DNA of 39,216 nt, taken from Verrucomicrobiales bacterium. GTDB taxonomy: Bacteria > Verrucomicrobiota > Verrucomicrobiia > Verrucomicrobiales > DEV007. The notes below the pieces were generated by a model that was not told the origin of the DNA, did not search any database, and was given only the letters and a program-made list of their open reading frames with translations. The stretch spans positions 1 to 39,216 of the forward strand of contig JAAZZC010000099.1 of NCBI GenBank assembly GCA_014239335.1, in the 5' to 3' direction. This document shows positions 1 to 10,110 of this stretch, piece by piece. The number at the start of each line of letters is the position of its first letter. The stretch's first letter is position 1. The translations under genes and the position numbers were made by a program.

Positions 1-189
1 TGTGGGGGCTTTTGACTTCAATAGCGCGCCCATGGGCTCACTTTAATAAATCCTCAATAATAGAAAGCCTGAACAACTGGATCCCTGAAATGCTTTTAAG
101 AACACCTCATTTTGCTATTCCCTTGTGCCTATTACTTGCACTTAAGATAAAATGCGCCAATGATGCTGACCTGTTGCCTCGATAAGCAC

Positions 190-1443
190 ATGAAAATACC
201 TCATCTCTTCATTCTATTTATTAGTTTAACAGTTAACGTCTTTGCCAAGACAGACAAATACAGAGTCATTTGGAACTCGTCTCCTGAGTCTTGTGCAACA
301 ATAGGTTGGTGCAAAGTTGACGGATTAGGAGCAAAGGTTCACTACGGCGAAGCGGACGTTGTTGATAAAGAAAATAATTACCCACTTCAAAAAGAAGTGG
401 ACCGTAAAACATTTCACCTAGAACTTAAGAGTCGATTCGTCCGATTAGAAGGACTCAAGCCTGACACTGTTTATGCATTCATTATAAAAGATAGCAATTC
501 AGAAAGTAAGCGCCTTACATTCAAAACAGCTATCGGCGATCCAGGAGAATTCTCCTTCGTGGCTGGTGGAGACAGTCGCAACAACAAAGAAGCGAGGCAA
601 AATGCTAATAGGGCAGTTTCTAAGATTCGACCCATGTTTGTATGCTTTGGAGGTGACATGATATCAACCCCAACGACAAAAAATTGGTCTCAGTGGCTCG
701 ACGACTGGCAATTAACGACGGGAAAAGATGGTAGAATGGTTCCTATCATAGCTGCTCGCGGAAATCACGAAGGAGCATGGGACGTGCACCGCTTATTCGA
801 TACTCCAAGACCAGAAGATTATTATGCTTTGGAATTCGGAAAGAAATTTATGCGAGTCTACACATTGAATAGTTGCATTGTTCGTGCAGGAGCGCAGGGA
901 GAATGGATCACTAAAGATCTCTCTGAAAATAAGGATGTTAAGTGGAAAATAGCTCACTACCACCACCCTTTCAGACCTCACCACAAAGGCAAAAAAGAAC
1001 AAGATACGCAGTACAATGCATGGGCAAATAATTTTTATAAATATGGTATGAACTTGGTCATCGAATGTGACAGCCACGTTGTGAAAAGAACTTGGCCAGT
1101 TCGTCCATCCAATGATCCTGGAAATGATCAGGGATTTATTCGAGATGACAAGAAAGGGATCACATTTATTGGAGAAGGTTGCTGGGGAGCTCCACTAAGA
1201 AGTAATGACGATGACAAGGAATGGACACGAGCTTCCGCAAGCTTCAATCAAGTTAATTGGATTTGCGTGACACCAGAGAAACTCTTTGTCAGAAGCATTA
1301 AAGTGGACAATATCGCTAAAGCAAAATCCATCGATCCGACCAAGCCCTTTGAATTACCTGAAGGAATGGAAACATGGAAACCGGAAACTGGAGAAGTTGT
1401 AGATATTTTTCCAAGAAAAACATCAAAACCTGAAAATCCTTAG
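190..1443 (+). CDS. Secreted calcineurin-like metallophosphatase with N-terminal purple-acid-phosphatase-like Fn3 domain
   Basis: ORF 160..1443; the internal ATG at 190 gives a signal peptide (MKIPHLFILFISLTVNVFA). Motifs GGDSRNN, GGDMIS, RGNHE and HYHHPF are typical of metallophosphatases. Confidence 0.8.
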   Translation: MKIPHLFILFISLTVNVFAKTDKYRVIWNSSPESCATIGWCKVDGLGAKVHYGEADVVDKENNYPLQKEVDRKTFHLELKSRFVRLEGLKPDTVYAFIIKDSNSESKRLTFKTAIGDPGEFSFVAGGDSRNNKEARQNANRAVSKIRPMFVCFGGDMISTPTTKNWSQWLDDWQLTTGKDGRMVPIIAARGNHEGAWDVHRLFDTPRPEDYYALEFGKKFMRVYTLNSCIVRAGAQGEWITKDLSENKDVKWKIAHYHHPFRPHHKGKKEQDTQYNAWANNFYKYGMNLVIECDSHVVKRTWPVRPSNDPGNDQGFIRDDKKGITFIGEGCWGAPLRSNDDDKEWTRASASFNQVNWICVTPEKLFVRSIKVDNIAKAKSIDPTKPFELPEGMETWKPETGEVVDIFPRKTSKPENP

Positions 1444-2366
1444 ATCTCAGCTAAGGACTTTTCAATATATTCCCGGCTCTTAATAATAGCTTTAGAGATA
1501 TCTTCTACTGTCGGAAGTATCGGTATTCCCCGAGGCACAGGATGCATAAATATTTCACAATATCCAATGTATTTTATAGCCTTGAGAGCCCCTAAAATTG
1601 GTTTGTATTTAAGTCTTCCACCAAACCCAGGCATTTGTTGCATCTCGATCTCTTTGGAAGCCTTATTGTACATTGCATCAGAGTGCTCCTGGAAATACAT
1701 GAACGGGATATTCTCATTACCCAGATCCAGAATAAGTTTAGGAATATCCCCTTGAAATCGATGCAAATGGTGGGGAGCGAGCGCAACCCCCAAATGCTTA
1801 GACTGGTTCAATTCTGCAAAATAACGTAACGAATCGGGATGATACAAAAACTGCCGACTATGATTCTCAACGGCAATAATCATTCCTAATTCCTCCGCAA
1901 CAGCAATGTGAGGTTTCATTTTTTCGAGAAATTCCTGAACTACCTTCTTCGCTTCTTTTCCTTTCACTTCTGATGGGCCTGTTGTGCCGCAAACAATAAT
2001 CTCAGCATCAAAATTTTTATGAATCTTTCTCATCTCTTCAATGAGACCAAAAGGGCCGAGAGGGTAACGTGTAAATACTGCAGCTTTAACTTCATTTTTC
2101 GCCAACAAATTCTTGGCAACCGAGTGACCCATTTCATCTATTTGCTCTCTCTGGTTTCCATGAACTTTGCACCACACGTCAATGGCTTCGGAACCAGTCA
2201 GAGAAACTTGAGATAAAATAGACTCAAGAGACATATAACCATACATCGCGGATGAAAGTATGTAACGGAGTTGGAACTTATCTGATTCCGCAATGAGTGG
2301 AGAAACTGTAGCAACACTTCCAGCCAACGATCCTATCGATCTTATAGCATTTCTACGATCCATCAT
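1440..2366 (-). CDS. Sugar phosphate isomerase/epimerase-like TIM-barrel protein with twin-arginine-like leader
   Basis: 308-aa ORF; N-terminal MDRRNAIRSIG leader; AVENHS and SKHLGVALAPHH segments resemble AP endonuclease 2-like xylose isomerase TIM barrels. Confidence 0.7.
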   Translation of the reverse strand: MMDRRNAIRSIGSLAGSVATVSPLIAESDKFQLRYILSSAMYGYMSLESILSQVSLTGSEAIDVWCKVHGNQREQIDEMGHSVAKNLLAKNEVKAAVFTRYPLGPFGLIEEMRKIHKNFDAEIIVCGTTGPSEVKGKEAKKVVQEFLEKMKPHIAVAEELGMIIAVENHSRQFLYHPDSLRYFAELNQSKHLGVALAPHHLHRFQGDIPKLILDLGNENIPFMYFQEHSDAMYNKASKEIEMQQMPGFGGRLKYKPILGALKAIKYIGYCEIFMHPVPRGIPILPTVEDISKAIIKSREYIEKSLAEI

Positions 2367-2382
2367 TCAAATAAATTTATAC

Positions 2383-2955
2383 TTATGTAATCTTCTCTCT
2401 CTCATCAATGAGCATCTTTATCCAGTGACCAAGGTAGTGCCCGTTATCATGAAATGTTCTTCCGGAAACAAGATTTCCATCTACTACACATGGCTCATCC
2501 ACAAAGATTCCACCACACACTTCAAGGTCAAACTGGCACTTTGGAACCGTAGCCATTCTTCTGCCGCGGACCCTGTCAGCACGCGCCGGTATCTCAACAC
2601 CATGACAAACACTAGCAATGGGCTTGTTATTATCAAAGAACCACTGTGTTATTCTTATCAGGTCGGGATGATCTCTTATGTATTCAGGGGCCCTGCCCCC
2701 ACTGAAGAAAATACCAAGGTACTCTTCAGGATTAATTTCATTAAACGCTACATCTGCCTGTATCGTGTATCCTTCCCATTCCTTAGTGATGGTCCATCCC
2801 GGTTTCACTTCGTGCATCACCATCTGATATAACTTTTTCTCTGGACCGGCTACTACAGGAATGAAATTATCCTCCTGAAGGCGATAAAAAGGATACATTG
2901 TGTCCAACGTCTCACTGGCATCACCCACAATAATTAATACTTTTGACTCAGACAT
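2383..2955 (-). CDS. DJ-1/PfpI family protein
   Basis: 190-aa ORF with the nucleophile-elbow motif ASVCHGVEI and a GGRAPEYIRDHPDL segment, as in the DJ-1/PfpI family. Confidence 0.85.
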   Translation of the reverse strand: MSESKVLIIVGDASETLDTMYPFYRLQEDNFIPVVAGPEKKLYQMVMHEVKPGWTITKEWEGYTIQADVAFNEINPEEYLGIFFSGGRAPEYIRDHPDLIRITQWFFDNNKPIASVCHGVEIPARADRVRGRRMATVPKCQFDLEVCGGIFVDEPCVVDGNLVSGRTFHDNGHYLGHWIKMLIDEREKIT

Positions 2956-3064
2956 ATACTATATTTAAAGCTCCCATAGACCTGAGAAACAATACTAAAC
3001 ATTAAAACTAAGAAATCCGTTTGAATGTTTCCATCGTAAGGTTGATTTAAAGAGAGTCGGATAA

Positions 3065-4285
3065 ATGAAAGAAGATACAGATCTCAGAAAAGACTTCCCA
3101 ATCCTTAGCCAGAAGGTTCACGGTAATCCGTTAATTTATCTCGATAATGCCGCTACGACCCAAAAACCACAGGCCGTCATAGACCGTCTATCTGATTTCC
3201 TGTCTAAGGAAAACGCCAACATCCATCGAGGCGTTCACTATCTGAGTATGAATGCTACCACATTATACGATGAAGCAAGGTCATGCGTAGCCAATTTCAT
3301 CAATGCGAATCATGAAGATGAAATTATTTTTGTTCGTGGGGCAACCGAGGCAATTAATCTTGTCGCAAGAAGCTTCTGTAATGAAAGACTTGAGCCAGGT
3401 GATGAAATCTTAATAACAGAAATGGAGCACCATGCTAACATCGTACCTTGGCAGTTAGTAGCCAGCGAAAATGGTGCACGGGTCGTCCCAGCACCGATCA
3501 CAGACGAGGGCGAAATAGATATTGACCAATTCGAATCATTACTGAATGAACGTACAAAGCTAGTGGCATTCGTACATGTATCGAATGCATTAGGAACCAT
3601 TAATTCGGCCAAGAAGTTGGTCGATCTGGCCCATCAAAAAGGAATACCCGTTCTCGTCGATGGGGCCCAGGCCGTAGCTCATCAGAAAGTCGATGTGCAA
3701 GATATAGGATGTGATTTTTATGTTTTTTCATCCCACAAGATATTTGGACCCGATGGTGTGGGAGTTCTATATGGGCGCAAAGAACTCCTCAATAAAATGA
3801 CTCCTTATCAGGGATGAGGAGACATGATAGAAATCGTTAGCTTTGATGGGACCACTTTCCGTCCTTCTCCAGAAAGATTCGAAGCGGGGACCCCAAACAT
3901 TAGTGGGGCAATAGGGCTCAAAGCGGCAATTGATTACGTTAACAACATTGGCTGGGAAACGATCCACAAAAAAGAATCTCTTCTCTTGGATCATGCTAAT
4001 GAATCATTGGGAAAAAATCCCTCAATAAAACTGGTTGGGACTGCAGAAAATAAAGTGCCTGTAGTCTCCTTTACGATTGATTCGGCTCATCCTCATGACA
4101 TTGCTACTATACTAGATACGAAGGGTATAGCTGTTCGTGCAGGTCATCACTGTACTCAACCCCTGATGAAAAGATTAGGGCTAAGTGCAACTACACGTGC
4201 CTCTTTGAGTTTTTATAATACGATTGATGAAATTAATCAATTAACTGAAGCGCTCAAAGAAATCAGCGCGTTATTTGAATCCTGA
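3065..4285 (+). pseudogene. sufS: SufS-type cysteine desulfurase interrupted by an in-frame TGA at 3815-3817 (frame preserved on both sides)
   Basis: ORFs 3065..3817 and 3824..4285 share one frame. Together they give a 406-codon SufS: YLDNAATTQKP, EMEHHANIVPWQ, DGAQAVAHQKVDVQDIGCDFYVFSSHKIFGPDGVGVLYG, then PYQG*GDMIEIVSFDGTTF, GTPNISGAIGLKAAI and RAGHHCTQPLM. The TGA sits at the middle glycine of the conserved GGG-x-M-I stretch. Confidence 0.85.
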
Positions 4286-4299
4286 GCAATTATAACTAA

Positions 4300-4749
4300 A
4301 TGGAAGACCTGAGTGACCTTTACCAAGAAATTATTCTTAGTCACAATAAACGCCCAAGGAACGGCGAACCTCTGATCCCATGCACTCATCAGGCTGATGG
4401 GTTCAACCCTTTGTGTGGTGATAAGCTAACGGTTTATCTCAGAAAACCAGACGAGCAGGTGGATGAAATTGCCTGCAATACTGAAGGATGCGCCATCTCG
4501 CGTGCCTCTGGATCAATAATGACATCAATGGTTCAGGGGAAAACGATCAGTGAAATAGAAACACTAATTGAAGAGACCAAAGCCTTGCTTACGGGAGATG
4601 AAGAACCGGAAATTGATCTAGCTCAACACGGGGACATGGCTGCACTGGTAGGAGTTCGTAAATTTCCCGCGAGAATCAAATGCGCAACGTTAGCCTGGCA
4701 CGCCCTTGAATCTGCACTCAAGGGTGAAGTAGACGCGACTACAGAATAA
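4300..4749 (+). CDS. sufU: SufU-type Fe-S cluster assembly / sulfur-relay protein
   Basis: 149 aa; conserved Cys/Asp motifs NPLCGD, CNTEGCAISRASGSIM and PARIKCATLAW; directly downstream of sufS. Confidence 0.88.
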   Translation: MEDLSDLYQEIILSHNKRPRNGEPLIPCTHQADGFNPLCGDKLTVYLRKPDEQVDEIACNTEGCAISRASGSIMTSMVQGKTISEIETLIEETKALLTGDEEPEIDLAQHGDMAALVGVRKFPARIKCATLAWHALESALKGEVDATTE

Positions 4750-4763
4750 TAATCAAATCAAGA

Positions 4764-5528
4764 TTATTTAACACGTCCAGTTGCCCAGAGAATACCATTA
4801 CTGACAAGATCAAGATATTCTTTAGCCTGCATAGTTTCATTGTGATGGCCTATTGTAGTTCCAAATACTCTCCCCTTACCATACTTGTTAACCCAAACAC
4901 AATCATGGGTAGACTTACCATTATCAATTGAGCCCTTCGCTAGGACCGTGGCACTTGGCCAGGTTTTCTTAATGTGATAAAGCTCTCCCTTCGGAGTGAC
5001 CCACTTCTTAGGAAATCCTTTCATGACCGGATGGTCTGGCTTTACGTTAGTTATCGTGATCGGGGCATGCTTCCCATGACGAGGCGAAGTGACTCCAAGC
5101 ATTGCAGGCCAGTGCTTTGTTTCACCAGGTATTTTCCAATGATATGAATGCATTGAGCAATGAATAGCTACTGCAGGCTTTCCAGATTCATGAATTTTTG
5201 CCAGCGAGTCGACGAACGAAGCATCTGTCTCATGAGCATGGCAAAGATTATAGACTACAATATCATAATCGTCGGCCCATCCTTTTTTACTGAGAGCTTC
5301 TTTCGTGCCTTTAGCGTCTTTGTGAATGACTCCCCATTTGACCGGAAATCTTTTACCAACTCCTTCAGTTAAGATCTTTTCCTGACCCTTGTAATCATGG
5401 TATCCGCCTCCGGTAACGAGCAGAGCTTTGATGGGAGGAGCTGCTTTTTTTTCTTCGGCAAACGAAAACATTGCAGCTGATACAAAAGCCACTATAGGGA
5501 AAAGAAGGAGAGTTACTGTACGAGTCAT
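4764..5528 (-). CDS. ThuA-domain protein with signal peptide
   Basis: 254 aa; IKALLVTGGGYHDY, AIHCSMHSYHW and GRVFGTTIGHHNETM are typical of ThuA-like proteins. Confidence 0.8.
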   Translation of the reverse strand: MTRTVTLLLFPIVAFVSAAMFSFAEEKKAAPPIKALLVTGGGYHDYKGQEKILTEGVGKRFPVKWGVIHKDAKGTKEALSKKGWADDYDIVVYNLCHAHETDASFVDSLAKIHESGKPAVAIHCSMHSYHWKIPGETKHWPAMLGVTSPRHGKHAPITITNVKPDHPVMKGFPKKWVTPKGELYHIKKTWPSATVLAKGSIDNGKSTHDCVWVNKYGKGRVFGTTIGHHNETMQAKEYLDLVSNGILWATGRVK

Positions 5529-5621
5529 TTTTAAATAGGTTTTATTTATTATTGAAATGCTTGGCCAAAAAAAAGCTAACCACCATAAAAAACTAAACGA
5601 AATAGCTTTATCTTAGAGAAT

Positions 5622-7076
5622 TTAATTACTGAATTGATCTGAATTTAGCCCCGGATCACCTAAATTACGTAGCATTTCCTCTGACAATCCCATTGCACAA
5701 CCAAAAGGACCAGAAATGATCGATTCCGCCAGAATCGCCCCTTCTTTAATGACCAGCGAAGCGAACCCTGAATCAACCCACGCATAGAGGTCCGGGTGAG
5801 TTGCACAAATATCTTCTTGCAGGGCTCGTGGAAAAACAGAGAGTCCTGAAAAATAATGGTGCCCGTTACGTTCAACGTGCTGAACGCCCAGTGAGGCCAT
5901 TACTGCAAGATCATTGAGTAGAGCCACTGGTCCAACATTCGCCAAGTCCTCACCACTCAGAATCCATGGACCTGTTCCTTCTCGTCGCAAATATTCGAGG
6001 AGACAGGCATTGGCAATTCCTTTGAATACCCCTTTACAATTCTTGTGACTCGTTCCGCGATAGCCTAGCTCGAGGGCCTTGCGTAGTGAGTCCAATTCAC
6101 CATCCGATTCATCGATAATCATTGGGGGTCCAGATTCCCAAGATTCTATCTCCTGCCTAACTGAATCATGCAAAGCAAAGTCTCTATGAATGGGTTGCTC
6201 TACAAAAAGCAGATGCGAATCACTAAGAAAATTCTCTAAGATAGGATCTTCGAGAAATCGTTCCCAATGTTCCCGGAAAGCCATGACGTTTGGATACTGC
6301 TCATTACCGTCCAAAGTGAATTGAAATTCCGGAACCAATTGCTGAAGCATTTTAGCTATCTCTCTTAATCTCGGAAGGTCAGATTCTAGATTACCCGACA
6401 ATTTCACCTTGAAGTGTGTGAGGCCGTAGTAACGGATAGCATCATCCAAGGCCTGAGGTAATCCATCATCGCACAGCTCTTCTTTCTCAATGTCCTCGGC
6501 AATAAGAGCATCCCCAAGACCAATAGTGTGACGCGCAATGAGCGATTTTTTAGGTTCCTTTGGCAACCATTCTACGGGATCAAATCCTCCCATCTCCGGA
6601 TGAATGGAATCCAATTTAATGCCGAATTGATTACTCTTAAGGGCCTCAGCAAAAGTGCATCCTGTCCCTCGGCAAAAAGCATCAATGACTGCTCTCTCTA
6701 CTAGCGAAGTTCCTAAGTGAGCAAGGAGAGGAGGAATTTTTTCAGTATTGGCCCAACTCTTCTGGCAATCGTAAATCTTTTGCCATAAGGCAAAAACCGA
6801 TTCCGATTCTTGATTTAACCCAAAAGAAACTGCCTGCTCAAGCACCTGATGCATTTGAGGTAAATCCTCTTCAAATCGTGTTGATGGATTTTTGGTGAAC
6901 CACTTAGGAGGCAATCCCTCTGAAGCAATTCCATCAATCTTTTCCCCATTCAAGTCCACAGTAACACAAAGAAAAACATGCGGAAGCTCAGTCATGGCAG
7001 CGATTCCATAACGGAATGGGAACCGCGTTCTCATCGGACGCGTGCGAAACTCGAAATTCTCTATGGTAATTGACAT
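5622..7076 (-). CDS. Enolase-superfamily protein (mandelate racemase/muconate-lactonizing-enzyme-like)
   Basis: 484 aa; HFKVKLSG (KxK), TLDGNEQ, LFVEQP, MIIDESD and SHKNCKG match the MLE-subgroup catalytic layout. Confidence 0.75.
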   Translation of the reverse strand: MSITIENFEFRTRPMRTRFPFRYGIAAMTELPHVFLCVTVDLNGEKIDGIASEGLPPKWFTKNPSTRFEEDLPQMHQVLEQAVSFGLNQESESVFALWQKIYDCQKSWANTEKIPPLLAHLGTSLVERAVIDAFCRGTGCTFAEALKSNQFGIKLDSIHPEMGGFDPVEWLPKEPKKSLIARHTIGLGDALIAEDIEKEELCDDGLPQALDDAIRYYGLTHFKVKLSGNLESDLPRLREIAKMLQQLVPEFQFTLDGNEQYPNVMAFREHWERFLEDPILENFLSDSHLLFVEQPIHRDFALHDSVRQEIESWESGPPMIIDESDGELDSLRKALELGYRGTSHKNCKGVFKGIANACLLEYLRREGTGPWILSGEDLANVGPVALLNDLAVMASLGVQHVERNGHHYFSGLSVFPRALQEDICATHPDLYAWVDSGFASLVIKEGAILAESIISGPFGCAMGLSEEMLRNLGDPGLNSDQFSN

Positions 7077-7155
7077 CTTTCAAATAAGCATGCGACTCAA
7101 ATAGAGAATCGACAAGTTACTCATGTTCGTTTGAAATAAAAGATTATCAGACAGT

Positions 7156-7401
7156 ATGCCGGGCCACAAACAGCAAAAACACAGAACCATGGCTTTTACC
7201 TTGGTTGCAATATTTTTAATCGCATTAATCATGGGCCCGGGACCTGGCTCATTATTAATAAATCCGCCCGGATCAGAGCCTAAATTCTGGTTCGGTATGC
7301 CAGCCCTGTACGTCTGGGCTGTTCTCTGGTTCTTTGTCGAAGCGGCAGTGATTCTCGTCGCTGCGCGGGTCCTATGGGGAAAGGGGCAAGACAATGAGTA
7401 A
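7156..7401 (+). CDS. Small membrane protein, DUF3311-like, putative accessory subunit of the adjacent symporter
   Basis: 81 aa with two hydrophobic segments and PKFWFGMPALYVWAVLWFFVEA; overlaps the symporter start by 8 nt (7394..7401). Confidence 0.6.
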   Translation: MPGHKQQKHRTMAFTLVAIFLIALIMGPGPGSLLINPPGSEPKFWFGMPALYVWAVLWFFVEAAVILVAARVLWGKGQDNE

Positions 7402-8992
7402 TCTAATCATTTTGCTCTCTAACACTGATCTTGGCAATACCCCGAAAATTGTCCTGGCCATCTATTTATTAATCCTACTCGGGCTGGGCATTTTCGGATA
7501 CCTGAAAAGCAAAGGTACTGAGGAAGACTATTATCTTGCAGGACGAGGTCAGGGACTGCTGGTCACCTCACTAACAATCATGGCAACTTTCTTCTCAGGC
7601 GTTGCCCTACTTGGTTTTCCCGGTCTAGTCTACGAGCATGGCGTCTCCTCAATGTTCCTTGCACTGAATTTACCGGTCGCTGGAGTGGCCGTCTATCTAC
7701 TCGGGAACGGAATACGAAAACTGGGTCAAGCTAGGGGCTACGTGACTCCTGGAGACATGATAGCAGGATATTACGGTGGAACTGGAATCCGTTTCGTCGT
7801 GGCAGTACTGGGTATACTCTATGTCCTTCCATACATCATCATTCAGATCAAGGCCGGCGGGATGCTCGCTCAACAACTGTTCGGTGAGAATATGTTCAAC
7901 TTTGGAGCGACGGCTCTCTCTCTTGTTACTCTCATTTACGTACTAGTCGGCGGAATGCGCTCCGTTGCATGGACTGATGTACTGCAAGGTCTTCTACTTC
8001 TGGCCGGTGCTTTATTGGCCGGTGTTGCAGTGATGGTAAGTTTAGGAGGAGTAGAATCTTTCTTTAGTAAGGTCGCTGAACTTGACCCTAAGCAACTAAC
8101 AATGCACGACCCACAAAAATCCAAGTGGAACCCATGGTGGCTCCTAACCTTCTGCTTATTTGCCTCACTGGCGAGCATCGTTCAGCCAGCACAATGGATG
8201 CGTTTTTATGCCGCCAAATCATCTAAAACACTTCGTCAAAGTGCTGTGATTTTTGCGGTCGTTTTACCGGCATGCTTTCTTTTCGGAGTGATGCTGGTTG
8301 GTTTGGTAGGCAGAGCCGTTCATCCACCCATTGATCCCAACCTAGCACTGACCGCAGAGAATCTACCTGAAGGACTCAATAAACCAGATCAAATTGCGGT
8401 ATTTATGTTAAGCGAACAATTACCAGCAATGCTCGGAGGCCTTGGAGTGATATTGATATCAATTATCATGGTCGCTATCATGGCCGCCTCAATGAGCACT
8501 GCTGATAGTAACCTCCATGCCCTTGGAGGAGTCATTACGAGAGATTTTTACGATCGAATTAATCCAAATGCCACTGAAAAACAACGTGCCTGGGTTGGCA
8601 GGTTCGTAATCATAATCACGACCGCAATAGCTCTTGGTATTGTTTCTCTTGGAGAAAATACTGACTTTGGAAAAGGTCTTCTGCAAACCATTGCCGAATT
8701 CTTTTTCCTCGCCATGGCCTTCTCCTGTCAGTTAGTTCCAGCGGCAATTGATATCCTTTACATACGTAAAGGGACTCGGACCGGAGCCATCGCCGGCATG
8801 TGTACTGGCGGAGCAGTCGTGCTGGTGACTTATCTTTTCTCTTCTGACGAAGGCATTCAATACATTAAGCGTCTCATCGATCTTGGTTGCTTGGCAGTAA
8901 CATTTAATGTGATAGTCTTTGTCATTGTTAGTAAATTAACCAAGAAGATTGACCCTTCTCACATTGCAAGTTTTGAACGTGACCTTTCCTGA
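7394..8992 (+). CDS. Sodium:solute symporter family protein (SSS)
   Basis: 532 aa, many TM segments; EEDYYLAGRGQGLLVTSLTIMATFFSG, GGMRSVAWTDVLQG and MAASMSTADSNLHALGG are hallmark SSS motifs. Confidence 0.92.
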   Translation: MSNLIILLSNTDLGNTPKIVLAIYLLILLGLGIFGYLKSKGTEEDYYLAGRGQGLLVTSLTIMATFFSGVALLGFPGLVYEHGVSSMFLALNLPVAGVAVYLLGNGIRKLGQARGYVTPGDMIAGYYGGTGIRFVVAVLGILYVLPYIIIQIKAGGMLAQQLFGENMFNFGATALSLVTLIYVLVGGMRSVAWTDVLQGLLLLAGALLAGVAVMVSLGGVESFFSKVAELDPKQLTMHDPQKSKWNPWWLLTFCLFASLASIVQPAQWMRFYAAKSSKTLRQSAVIFAVVLPACFLFGVMLVGLVGRAVHPPIDPNLALTAENLPEGLNKPDQIAVFMLSEQLPAMLGGLGVILISIIMVAIMAASMSTADSNLHALGGVITRDFYDRINPNATEKQRAWVGRFVIIITTAIALGIVSLGENTDFGKGLLQTIAEFFFLAMAFSCQLVPAAIDILYIRKGTRTGAIAGMCTGGAVVLVTYLFSSDEGIQYIKRLIDLGCLAVTFNVIVFVIVSKLTKKIDPSHIASFERDLS

Positions 8993-9004
8993 ATAATTTA
9001 TCCC

Positions 9005-10009
9005 ATGAGTGAACCAAGAATCCTAACTACAACTGTCGGATCATATCCCGTGCCACAATGGCTATCGGTCCTACCCTCAGAGCAGGCCGTCATTGATGCG
9101 ACACGAGTCATTTTTGATACGCAACGTTCGTCAGGTATCGATTTACCAACTGATGGTGAACTTTACCGTTTCGATGTGAATCATCCAGACACTAACGGGA
9201 TGATTGAATATTTCCTAAAGCCAATGGGAGGATGTGATAGCACTATCGGCCGTACTGACACTGAGGCTTTCCGAGAAAAACAGGAGATGGGATTTCGGGC
9301 CAAGCCGGCAGCGGCGGTACGATCAGCTCTGAATAGTGGTTCCCTTAATCTGATTGAGGATTGTGCCCGAGCAGGATCTGTATCTGGTGGAGATTTTAAA
9401 TTTACAGTGACTAGCCCCTACATGCTTTCGAGAACTCTTCTGGACAATCACTACAACGACTTTGATGCCCTGACACTGGCAATCGCAGACGTATTGGCTG
9501 AGCAAGTCAAAGACTGTCCCTGTGAATGCCTTCAGGTCGATGAAGCTAATATACCAGGAAGCCCCGAACATGGACCACTCGCAGCCGAAGCAATTAACAG
9601 GGTCCTCGACGCATTTAACGGTAAGACCGCTGTGCATTTCTGCTTCGGAAATTACGGCGGACAGACAATACAGTCGGGTAAATGGAAACCCTTAATAGAT
9701 TTTCTTAATTCTCTTAACTGTGATCATCTGGTCCTCGAACTTGCTCATCGGCCCGATGATGATCTTGAAGCTTTGAAGGAGATTAAACCTGAAATCGGTA
9801 TTGGTATCGGCGTCGTCGATATTAAGGTAAATCACGTAGAAACTGCGGACGAAATTGCCCAATCAATCGAAAAATCCGAAAAGGTTCTCGGTCAGGGGCG
9901 GGTAAAATACATTCATCCTGACTGTGGTTTTTGGATGCTTAAGAGGAGTGTCGCTGATAGAAAAATTGCCGCACTTGCCAAGGGCCGGGATCTTTATTTA
10001 GGCATATAA
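9005..10009 (+). CDS. Cobalamin-independent methionine synthase C-terminal-domain-like protein (core-MetE)
   Basis: 334 aa; TTTVGSYPVP start, LQVDEANIPG, VHFCFGNYGG (His/Cys), LELAHRPDD and HPDCGFWML (Cys) fit the zinc-site layout of the MetE catalytic domain. Confidence 0.8.
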   Translation: MSEPRILTTTVGSYPVPQWLSVLPSEQAVIDATRVIFDTQRSSGIDLPTDGELYRFDVNHPDTNGMIEYFLKPMGGCDSTIGRTDTEAFREKQEMGFRAKPAAAVRSALNSGSLNLIEDCARAGSVSGGDFKFTVTSPYMLSRTLLDNHYNDFDALTLAIADVLAEQVKDCPCECLQVDEANIPGSPEHGPLAAEAINRVLDAFNGKTAVHFCFGNYGGQTIQSGKWKPLIDFLNSLNCDHLVLELAHRPDDDLEALKEIKPEIGIGIGVVDIKVNHVETADEIAQSIEKSEKVLGQGRVKYIHPDCGFWMLKRSVADRKIAALAKGRDLYLGI

Positions 10010-10110
10010 GGACCTTCCACTTAACACAAATACCACTTTCCTCTTCGTCAGTAGAGAAAGGACTGTGAAAACTGGACGATGGCCCAGTTCATGTTATCCT
10101 GCGCTCACTC

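Noticed and set aside
3-182. Open plus-strand frame at the window start (WGLLTSIARPWAHFNKSSIIESLNNWIPEML...)
   Set aside because: No family motif, overlaps the metallophosphatase start, and could be chance; not supportable as a CDS.
2293-2832. 179-aa plus-strand ORF
   Set aside because: Antisense to the DJ-1/PfpI gene, which has clear family motifs; translation is low-information.
3815-3817. Genome-wide recoding of TGA as glycine (SR1/Gracilibacteria-like code)
   Set aside because: Several intact genes here end in TGA at the expected place (e.g. sufS 3' end at 4285, symporter at 8992, sulfatase at 24628), so TGA is a normal stop in this genome.
3815-3817. Selenocysteine insertion in SufS
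   Set aside because: The position aligns with a glycine, not with the catalytic cysteine, which is present as RAGHHCTQP; I saw no supporting SECIS-like structure.
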